Positions 35,058-42,248 of a stretch of DNA of 64,000 bases are shown here, piece by piece. The notes below the pieces were generated by a model. It did no database searches. It had not been told where the DNA came from and saw only the letters and a program-made list of their open reading frames with translations. Each line of letters starts with the position of its first letter. Position 1 is the stretch's first letter. The stretch lies in assembly GCA_041686955.1 (NCBI GenBank), contig JAWLCV010000011.1:1-64000 (forward strand). The letters run 5' to 3'. A program made the position numbers and the translations under genes. The stretch comes from UBA7803 sp041686955 (lineage in GTDB: Bacteria > Pseudomonadota > Gammaproteobacteria > Pseudomonadales > Azotimanducaceae).

Positions 35058-36209
35058 ATGGCCCTCGTTCTCAATGACGAACAGGCGCTGATCGCCAAAA
35101 CAGCCACCGACTTTACCCGTGACCGATCGCCAGTCAGCCGGTTTCGCGATCTGAGAGACCGTGATGAGCCGTTGGGCTTTTCCCGCAGCCTCTATGGCGA
35201 GATGGCGGCGCTCGGATGGCCGGGCATCCCCTTTGATGAAGAATTCGACGGAGCCGGTCTGGGGCTGACCGAACTGGTTCTCGTGGTCGAGGCACTTGGC
35301 CGCACTCTTGCTCCGGAACCGTTCATAGGCTGTGTCGGACTGGCCGGCTCAGCGCTTGCCTTGTCGAAGGACAATGAACACAACGATGTCTGGCTCAAAG
35401 GCATTTGCCGCGGATCCAAGGTCGTTGCGCTGGCGCATCAGGAGGTTCCGTCGCGTTATGACTGCCTCAAGGTCGAAACATCCGCGAAAGCGCAAGAAGA
35501 CGGCTTTGTTCTGAACGGCCGAAAGATGCAGGTTCTCGATGCGGTCGGTGCCGACGCTTTCATAGTGCCCGCTCGAGAAGCAGGTGAAATACCGCACAAA
35601 GATCCAGGCCTGGGCATGTCACTCTTTCTGATCGAAGCCGGCACACCCGGAATGACTGTCGAGCGACAGGTGAGGATCGACCATCGCAATTCCGCCATAC
35701 TCCATCTCGACAATGTCAGATGCGAGGCGTTCCAGATTGTCGGGCGAAAAGGTGAAGGTGCGAAGGTGCTTGAGCAAGCCTTGGAACATGCAACCGTGAT
35801 TCTTTGCGCCGAGATGCTTGGCGGAATGTCCGAAGCCTTTTCTCTCACCCTGGATTACATGAAGGGAAGAGAACAATTCGGAGTCCCCATTGGTAGCTTC
35901 CAGGCGCTGAAACACAGGGCGGCCAGAGTGTTCATTGAAATCGAGCTTGCCCGTTCTAGTGTAATGGCTGCTGCACGCGCAGTCGATCAGAAGTCGGAAG
36001 AAGCCCCGAAGCTGGTTTCATTGGCAAAGGCACGTTGTTCTGACGCGTATATCCTGACGACGAATGAAGCCGTACAAATATTTGCAGGCATGGGTGTGAC
36101 AGACGAGTGCGATATTGGCCTGTACATGAAGCGGGCGCGTGCATCGGAGCTGACATTTGGGGATGCGGATTTTCATCGCGCCCGGTGGGCCACTCTCAGC
36201 GGCTACTAA
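35058..36209 (+). CDS. acyl-CoA dehydrogenase, partner subunit without catalytic Glu
   Basis: The 383-residue protein has the helical N domain and beta barrel and the C-domain motif AVQIFAGMGVTDECDIGLYMKR. Where catalytic members have the GGxxE segment, it reads ELTFGDADFHRARW, without an obvious active-site Glu. Together with the gene at 33764 it would form a heteromeric enzyme. It begins 76 bases after the first subunit, and ATACTAGGAG precedes the ATG at 35058 at short distance. Confidence 0.87.
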   Translation: MALVLNDEQALIAKTATDFTRDRSPVSRFRDLRDRDEPLGFSRSLYGEMAALGWPGIPFDEEFDGAGLGLTELVLVVEALGRTLAPEPFIGCVGLAGSALALSKDNEHNDVWLKGICRGSKVVALAHQEVPSRYDCLKVETSAKAQEDGFVLNGRKMQVLDAVGADAFIVPAREAGEIPHKDPGLGMSLFLIEAGTPGMTVERQVRIDHRNSAILHLDNVRCEAFQIVGRKGEGAKVLEQALEHATVILCAEMLGGMSEAFSLTLDYMKGREQFGVPIGSFQALKHRAARVFIEIELARSSVMAAARAVDQKSEEAPKLVSLAKARCSDAYILTTNEAVQIFAGMGVTDECDIGLYMKRARASELTFGDADFHRARWATLSGY

Positions 36210-36390
36210 GTCAAAGACCAGACGATCGTCGAAACAGTCTGGAAATGTTATTTTTTCACTACCCCAGCTGGGACCCGGCTTCGCTTCTCAAACCGAATTT
36301 CAACGGCCTTCAAGAGATCAAAGGGAAGATCTGACATCCCATTCTCTTTCTTCCTGATCCAAATCAGGACGTTTCTCGCGCATTCAAAAA

Positions 36391-36419
36391 GATACCCGAT
36401 CGCTTTGCGATCGGGTATC
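36391..36419 (-). terminator. intrinsic terminator for the TonB receptor gene
   Basis: Bases 36391-36403 and 36407-36419 form a perfect 13-bp stem with a TTT loop. On the minus strand the stem is followed by TTTTTGAATG, the T-run of an intrinsic terminator. It lies 42 bases beyond the stop of the receptor gene ending at 36461. No T-run follows on the plus strand. Confidence 0.75.
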
Positions 36420-36460
36420 GATCATGATTGGCCAACTGAGAATAATAGTCTCCATGGCAA

Positions 36461-38761
36461 CTAGAACCGGGTACGCAAGGTTATGCCCCAGACCTGCGGT
36501 TCGCCAACCGTCTGACTCCAGCTGCCGGGCTGAAGGACCGAGTCAAAAACATACTGTCTGTAATCCTGGTCAAACACGTTGTTGGCCCAAAGCAACAATT
36601 CCAGACTATCATCTTCCTTGCGCAACCCTATCTGCGCATTGACCAAGCTGAAAGCACTTTGTTCCTTTTGTGGGTCAAGGTCCGCTCCGGTGTTGTAGCT
36701 GCTACGATACATCCAATTGGTATTGAAAGAATACCGCCATCCCTCACGGGAGGGCATAGCGCGATCTATTTGCAGACCCAAGCTCGATTGCCACTTCGGC
36801 GCATTTGTTACGTTCATGTCCTTGAGATTGGTTGGACCACCAAGAGCGGCCGTTGCATTAAGTATCGGCGTGTCGGCCGTATAACGCGCATCCGTATATG
36901 CGACGCCGCCGTTTAGCACGACCCCATCGGCAATAGACCAGCTGTGATCAACTTCAATACCTTTCGAGACCACCTCGGGTACATTCTCGACTACAAAAAC
37001 CGTGCCAGTAAACGTGTTGACCTGGAAGTCCTTGAATTCACTGTAAAAGGCAGCAACATTCAACGTCATCCGACCATCCAACAGCACGCTCTTCAGTCCC
37101 AGCTCGAAACTTTCAACGGTTTCCTTTTCAAATTCGCGCCCGTCACCGATCACATTGCCAAAGGTGTCCAGTTTGTATGCCAATGGATCCAAGTTGAAGC
37201 CGCCCGCCTTGTAACCTGTGGACCAACCGGCATATGCGTTCACATCATCAGAGAAGTCATATTGTATTTTTGCTGTTCCAGTCAGTCTGTCCTCACTCCT
37301 TTCCAAGGCATAGCCTGCATTGCCGCAGAAAGTCGGAACAGGCACGAGTGTACAAGGCCAGTTATTGTCGACAACACCATCGGTACCCGTCTCATTGACC
37401 AGGCTTGATCCGGCTTTGTCCTCATTCGAGTACCGTAAACCCAAATTGAAATTCCAGCTCTCACCAAAACGCCATGTGTTGTTCGTGAAGACCGCCCAAC
37501 TGTCAGCGTCTTGCCCGAACGAAGCAGAAACCCCATCACCTTGTTGCAACAACGTCGCTATCAAGGGGTTACCAAAAAGGATCCCGATATAGGCCGGACC
37601 CTGAGTCGCCAGTCCTACGAGTGGACGTCCACGGCTGGAAATTTCTTCACCTGATACATATCCCCCGAGTAACCAGTCAAGTCTCTCGGTCGATCCGGTC
37701 AATCGCAATTCCTGACTCCAGCTGTCGAAATTTTCCAATGTGTCGGAAAACTGAAACAGATCGACGTCTGTGAAGTCGACATCCTGGCCTCGATGGGCTT
37801 CAAATTCGCGATACGTCGAAACCGATGTCAAAGTCACCATGTCACCGGACCATTCCAATTCAAGTACCGCGCCGCTATCCTTCACGTGGTCTAACGGTGC
37901 TCTGTTCACCCCAACGCGACTGCCGTCACCGCTTACCTCTGTTGTTCCGCCCAGCGCCTGAAGAATAGGACCTGTTGGCCCCACAATTCTAAAGCTTGCG
38001 GCGCAGCAACTTTCCTGTTTCTCAAGGCTGTCGAAGATCAACCGGGCTGTAAATCGCTCATTCGGTGTCCAAAGAAGCTGCCCTTTAACCGCCCATCGAT
38101 CCCGATCATTGAAATCCTCATGTGTCGTGAATTCGCGGATATACCCGTCTCGCTTGGTCCACGCACCTGCGATGCGGAAAGCCAGTTTGTCGGCAACGAT
38201 CGGCCCCGTCAGCATGCCTTCCACTTTGCGATAGTCCAAACTGCCAAAGCTGGCGCTAATGCTACCTCCGAAATCGAATTCAGGCGCTCTGGAAATGACA
38301 CTCACGGCACCTGCTGATGTGTTTTTTCCAAACACAGTACCCTGTGGCCCACGCAGAACCTCAACGCGCTCAATGTCCAGTAATTCGTTCAATGCATGTC
38401 CGGAACGTCCACGGTAAGCACCGTCCTGGAAAAATCCGACTGCGGACTCAAGACCGATATTGTTGCCAATTGTGCCAATCCCACGAATACGTAGAGTGCC
38501 GCCCTTCGAAGAGCTGTTTGCAGTGTTGATCAGCAAGCTCGGCGAAACCTGCTGCAACTGTGAGACGTCCCGGATTCCACGAGCATCGAGTTCTTGCCCG
38601 GAAAAGGCGCTCACAGCAATAGGAATATCCTGTATGGATTGTGCACGCTTGGTCGCTGTTACGACAACTTCCTCGATGGCCGCGGGCGATTGCGCGTTTG
38701 CGGCCACAGAAACAAGTCCGCTGAAAATTGTCCCCACCAGCAACAGAGCCTGGTATCTCAT
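36461..38761 (-). CDS. TonB-dependent receptor
   Basis: The 766-residue receptor starts with a signal peptide (about 1-23, cleavage after ANA) and then IEEVVVTATKRAQSIQDIPI, a TonB-box-like and plug start typical of this group. The plug holds RGPQGTVFGKNTSAGAVSVI. The barrel ends WGITLRTRF with a terminal Phe. The ATG at 38761 follows GGGGAGTTAAACAC. It is divergent from the amidohydrolase gene over operator 2, so it likely imports the substrate of this block. Confidence 0.92.
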   Translation of the reverse strand: MRYQALLLVGTIFSGLVSVAANAQSPAAIEEVVVTATKRAQSIQDIPIAVSAFSGQELDARGIRDVSQLQQVSPSLLINTANSSSKGGTLRIRGIGTIGNNIGLESAVGFFQDGAYRGRSGHALNELLDIERVEVLRGPQGTVFGKNTSAGAVSVISRAPEFDFGGSISASFGSLDYRKVEGMLTGPIVADKLAFRIAGAWTKRDGYIREFTTHEDFNDRDRWAVKGQLLWTPNERFTARLIFDSLEKQESCCAASFRIVGPTGPILQALGGTTEVSGDGSRVGVNRAPLDHVKDSGAVLELEWSGDMVTLTSVSTYREFEAHRGQDVDFTDVDLFQFSDTLENFDSWSQELRLTGSTERLDWLLGGYVSGEEISSRGRPLVGLATQGPAYIGILFGNPLIATLLQQGDGVSASFGQDADSWAVFTNNTWRFGESWNFNLGLRYSNEDKAGSSLVNETGTDGVVDNNWPCTLVPVPTFCGNAGYALERSEDRLTGTAKIQYDFSDDVNAYAGWSTGYKAGGFNLDPLAYKLDTFGNVIGDGREFEKETVESFELGLKSVLLDGRMTLNVAAFYSEFKDFQVNTFTGTVFVVENVPEVVSKGIEVDHSWSIADGVVLNGGVAYTDARYTADTPILNATAALGGPTNLKDMNVTNAPKWQSSLGLQIDRAMPSREGWRYSFNTNWMYRSSYNTGADLDPQKEQSAFSLVNAQIGLRKEDDSLELLLWANNVFDQDYRQYVFDSVLQPGSWSQTVGEPQVWGITLRTRF

Positions 38762-38925
38762 GTGTTTAACTCCCCAATTGTTGTGCCCCAAGTGATTCCC
38801 TGCGACTTCTGCAAGTGGCACTCAGACCTCTGGGACAATTTCAATAAAGACCGGCACCCGCCCCAAAACCACGCGACCGGCGCACAACTTTTCGTTCCAA
38901 TTTAGCCACTAGACCATCTCATTAC

Positions 38926-38946
38926 CGTATGTTAACATACTATTAT
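38926..38946. promoter_or_regulatory. MarR-type operator 2
   Basis: The palindrome GTATGTTAACATAC at 38927-38940 sits in a 21-base segment identical in reverse complement to 33692-33712. A second palindrome, TATGGTA-TGC-TACCATA, follows at 38944-38960. The site lies between the divergent TonB receptor and amidohydrolase genes. Confidence 0.7.
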
Positions 38947-38984
38947 GGTATGCTACCATATAATTATTAGGCGTCAATAACAAG

Positions 38985-39896
38985 ATGACCAGCTCCACTT
39001 CGGCAATCGCGCCTACAGACAACAGCTCGTCCACGATGTTTCTTGCCGGAAAGGACATCATTGACACGATGATTTTTTTTCCGGCTGCCAAAGGTACCGC
39101 ACGATATAACTTCGTGCAGGGAGCACTGGGCCAAAACGCAACCGGCGCAGAACATTCCCCGGTTGCACACCTCTTCAACGACTCTGTCGAACTGCCGGAA
39201 GGGCGAGATCCCATCGGCTATACAATTGAACAAATGGATACATTCGGCATTCGACAGGCACTTGTGGACCTTGTAACTGATCCGGCCGCCGCTGAAGCAG
39301 TGCGTCATTATCCTGACCGTTTCGTCCCTACTGCAACTGCTGACCCCAATGAAGGCATGCCGGGGATACGAAAGATCGAGCGTCTCCATCAGGAAGTGAG
39401 ACTCCGGGGCGTGTCATTTGCACCATCGTTCTGTTCACCGCAGGTGCCAATCAATGACCGACGAGCATATCCGTTGTACGCAAAATGCGTTGAACTCAAC
39501 CTCCCACTATTCATAACAGTCGGTGTTCCGGGACCACGGATACCGATGGCCGCGCAAAAGGTAGATCTCCTGGATGAAGTGTGCTGGTTCTTCCCTGAAC
39601 TGACCATCATCATGCGTCACGGCGGTCGGCCATGGGATGAGCTCGCCGTGATGTTGATGCGAAAGTGGCCCAATCTCTATTACTCGACAAGTGCATTTGC
39701 GCCAAAACGGTATCCACATTCGATCATTGACTACGCAAACAACCACGGCAGAGACAAGGTGATGTTTGCCGGCTATTACGCAGCCGGCCTCACGTGGACC
39801 CGGATCTTTTCCGAACTTCATAACCTTCCCTTGCGCGAAGAAGTTTGGCCCCAATTCCTCGGCGGCAATGCCCGAAGGGTTTTGGGGATCGACTAG
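38985..39896 (+). CDS. amidohydrolase family 2 protein (ACMSD-like)
   Basis: The 303-residue protein has the amidohydrolase-2 layout: YTIEQMDTFGIRQALVDL, IERLHQEVRLRGVSFAPSF, LYAKCVELNLPLFITVGVPGP, and LTIIMRHGGRPWDEL with a metal-binding His, ending in FLGGNARRVLGID. Members are metal-dependent decarboxylases or hydrolases of the ACMSD type. The usual N-terminal HxH metal pair is not clear: the N terminus reads DIIDTMIFFP, so activity may differ. It is divergent from the TonB receptor gene and followed by the ferredoxin gene. Confidence 0.78.
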   Translation: MTSSTSAIAPTDNSSSTMFLAGKDIIDTMIFFPAAKGTARYNFVQGALGQNATGAEHSPVAHLFNDSVELPEGRDPIGYTIEQMDTFGIRQALVDLVTDPAAAEAVRHYPDRFVPTATADPNEGMPGIRKIERLHQEVRLRGVSFAPSFCSPQVPINDRRAYPLYAKCVELNLPLFITVGVPGPRIPMAAQKVDLLDEVCWFFPELTIIMRHGGRPWDELAVMLMRKWPNLYYSTSAFAPKRYPHSIIDYANNHGRDKVMFAGYYAAGLTWTRIFSELHNLPLREEVWPQFLGGNARRVLGID

Positions 39897-39945
39897 TTCG
39901 TATTGCGCATAGCAAGGCAAGTTACGACGTTGTAGAGACTTGGTG

Positions 39946-40254
39946 ATGATAAAGATAGTGAGTCGAGATGGATCAACCGTCGAAATCGAGGCCAAGCCGG
40001 GCAGCACCGTGCTGGAGCTGAGCCGCGGAGCCGGAGTGTATGACCTGGAGGCAATTTGTGGCGGGAACTGTTCCTGCGCTACCTGCCATGTGTATGTTTA
40101 CCCTGTGCCTGCCGAATTTCCGGAAGCGACCCCCGAAGAAGACGAGCTGCTTAACTTCAGCCCGCATCGTAATCAGAACTCGCGTTTGGCCTGTCAACTG
40201 ACCGTTGTCAACCCGGATACAGAGTTTACTGTGGTGTGTGCACCAGAGGACTAG
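39946..40254 (+). CDS. 2Fe-2S ferredoxin (adrenodoxin type)
   Basis: The 102-residue protein shows IVSRDGSTVEIEAKPGSTVL, the cluster ligands in CGGNCSCATCHVYV and the late NSRLACQLTV, the C-x5-C-x2-C...C pattern of vertebrate-type 2Fe-2S ferredoxins. It probably feeds the KshA-like oxygenase at 31093. ATG at 39946 gives a typical length; GTG at 39943 is in frame. The next sequence downstream is the IS91 element, so any reductase gene that once followed may have been lost. Confidence 0.85.
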   Translation: MIKIVSRDGSTVEIEAKPGSTVLELSRGAGVYDLEAICGGNCSCATCHVYVYPVPAEFPEATPEEDELLNFSPHRNQNSRLACQLTVVNPDTEFTVVCAPED

Positions 40255-40269
40255 GGGTATTTGAAACGG

Positions 40270-41930
40270 TTGTTTATGGATCGTAAGCGACCGTCGGAAA
40301 TCGCCAGGCTGGTTGAATTTTAAGCAGGGCCCAGCGCCATCAACCGGAGAACACGCCGCTCTATCCCATCGTCGAACAGCAGCTTCCGGCTCTGCGGAAT
40401 GAATTGCAGCATCACGAGGTGCAACTGCCTCGATTCGTGCTGGCCGAGTTCCACGACTACCTGCGCTGCGGGCGGCTCGAATACGGCTTTGTGCGGGTAA
40501 AGTGCAATGGCTGCCGGCACGAACACCTGGTGGCGTTCTCCTGCAAGCGTCGAGGCTTCTGCCCTTCCTGCGGTGCTCGGCGGATGATCGAGACGTCGGC
40601 CCATCTGGTTGACCACGTCTTCCCTGAAGTGCCGGTGCGTCAGTGGGTGTTGAGCTTCCCCTGGCCTCTGCGCCTGCTCTTCGCCAGCCAGCCCGATGCA
40701 CTCGGCCGCTGTCTCTCAGTCATCATCCGAGCCATCCAGAGCAATCTGGCCCATCGGGCAGGGCTCACGGCCGGTAGCGGCGCGCGCACTGGCGTCGTCA
40801 CCATGATCCAGCGCTTCGGCAGCGCCCTGAACCTGAACATCCATCTCCACATGCTGATTCTGGACGGGGTCTACACCATGGAACAGAACGGCCCCCGGTT
40901 TCATCGCGTCGGGGCACCCGACCCGCAGGCCCTCGCGCGCCTGCTCAACCGTCTCGTCCAACGGATCGTGCGCAGGCTCACCCGCGACGGGCTCCTCGTC
41001 GAAGACCCCGAACAGCCCTGGCTCGATCTGGAACCCACCGACACACTGGACCATCTGAACGCCGCCTCCATCCGCTACCGTATCGCGGTCGGCCACGGGG
41101 CCGGCGGCAGAACCCTCACACTGAAGAATCCGGCCCTGATCCGGACCGAATCGACACCCAAGCCCTTCACTGCCAATCAGAACGGCTTCTCCCTGAACTG
41201 CGCCGTTGCCTGCCAGGCCCACCAGCGCGATCGGCTCGAGCGGCTGTGCCGCTATATCACCCGGCCGGCGTTGTGTCTCGAGCGGCTGTCAACGAATGCC
41301 GCCGGACAGGTCGTCTATCAACTCAAGAGCCCGTTCCGCGACGGCACCACACACATCCTGTTCAGCCCAGCGGACTTTATCGCCCGCCTTGCCGCGCTCG
41401 TACCGCGCCCACGCATCAACCTCACCCGCTACCACGGCGTCTTCGCCCCGAGCTCACCCATGCGCGGCGCGATCGTGCCGACGCCGGCAAGCGCTCGCCG
41501 GCGAGGGAAGCTCGAAGAGTCAGCCGCTGCACCGGAGACCCAGCCGTGCTCGTCCACGGCAACACGCAGCGACTGCAACGAACCGCCCACCGCGCCGCTG
41601 ACCTGGGCGCAGCGCCTGAAGCGCGTCTTTGAAATAGACATCAGCGTCTGCACCCTCTGCGGCGGGCAGCTGCGGGTCATCGCAGATATCACCGATCCAG
41701 ACTTGATCCGCAAGATCCTCGATCACGTCAACAGCCGGGCACCCCCGCGCCTGCCGCCAAGGCGCGCCGAATCACACCAGACCCCACCCGACCTATTCGC
41801 CGAACGCTGATCAGCTTGCGGTAACCGTACCGCCTGCGCTTGCCCATCACAGACTTCCCGAAACCCCATTCCCGCGGCCAGCAATGGCGCCATTCAGGGT
41901 GAGCAATTCGCTCGATTCGTCCGTTCACCC
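40270..41930 (+). mobile_element. IS91-family element
   Basis: Approximate limits. A short sequence with GCGACCGTCGGAAATCGCCA at about 40289 precedes the transposase frame, and a GC-rich stretch ending near 41930 follows it, before the P-type ATPase region. IS91 elements lack inverted repeats and move by rolling circle, so exact ends cannot be seen here. The element sits at the right boundary of the AT-richer catabolic block. Confidence 0.5.
40317..41810 (+). CDS. IS91-family transposase
   Basis: The frame is open from 40317 and reads PLYPIVEQQLPALRNELQHH before the TTG at 40404, so the protein likely begins near or before 40330 without a clear start codon in the remaining DNA. Zinc-finger cysteines are in CNGCRHEHLVAFSCKRRGFC. 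The HUH motif is NIHLHMLILDG, and a Tyr-bearing segment reads LCRYITRPALCLERL. A C-terminal CTLCGGQLRVIADI follows. The enzyme nicks DNA by HUH and Tyr chemistry in rolling-circle transposition. The start may have been trimmed. Confidence 0.87.
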   Translation: MLSRAQRHQPENTPLYPIVEQQLPALRNELQHHEVQLPRFVLAEFHDYLRCGRLEYGFVRVKCNGCRHEHLVAFSCKRRGFCPSCGARRMIETSAHLVDHVFPEVPVRQWVLSFPWPLRLLFASQPDALGRCLSVIIRAIQSNLAHRAGLTAGSGARTGVVTMIQRFGSALNLNIHLHMLILDGVYTMEQNGPRFHRVGAPDPQALARLLNRLVQRIVRRLTRDGLLVEDPEQPWLDLEPTDTLDHLNAASIRYRIAVGHGAGGRTLTLKNPALIRTESTPKPFTANQNGFSLNCAVACQAHQRDRLERLCRYITRPALCLERLSTNAAGQVVYQLKSPFRDGTTHILFSPADFIARLAALVPRPRINLTRYHGVFAPSSPMRGAIVPTPASARRRGKLEESAAAPETQPCSSTATRSDCNEPPTAPLTWAQRLKRVFEIDISVCTLCGGQLRVIADITDPDLIRKILDHVNSRAPPRLPPRRAESHQTPPDLFAER

Positions 41931-42065
41931 CAATGACCAGCGTCGCGAGCAGAGCGCAGCCGAAAACCCATACCAGAAGTGACCGTGGAAAAGGCCCGTT
42001 GAATTACCTATCCTCGGCCTCACGGTCGCCGCCAGCAGGAAGAGCCCCATGCTGGGATTCTGCCC
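41811..42065. other. IS91 right flank and ATPase upstream region
   Basis: About 250 bases hold the distal end of the IS91 element and then likely promoter sequence for the P-type ATPase. No gene or strong palindrome is apparent. Confidence 0.4.
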
Positions 42066-42128
42066 GTGAACGATCTGCTCTCTCGGCCCCGGTCTACGGA
42101 CGAGTATGCGAATCAGTCGGCCCATTAG
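42066..42128 (+). pseudogene. ATPase 5' leader frame ended by amber codon
   Basis: GTG at 42066 opens a frame of twenty codons ending in TAG at 42126, in the same frame as the P-type ATPase. Directly after the stop, the frame resumes with LAALGVERDSGLTTAEAEER, a conserved N-terminal stretch of cation ATPases. The stop therefore breaks what looks like one gene. Confidence 0.55.
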
Positions 42129-42248
42129 ACGCTGGCCGCGCTCGGCGTCGAGCGCGACAGCGGCCTGACCACGGCCGAAGCAGAAGAACGCCTGCAGCGT
42201 CATGGCTTCAACGAAATCGAGGAAAAGGGCGAGCCGCTCTGGCATCGC

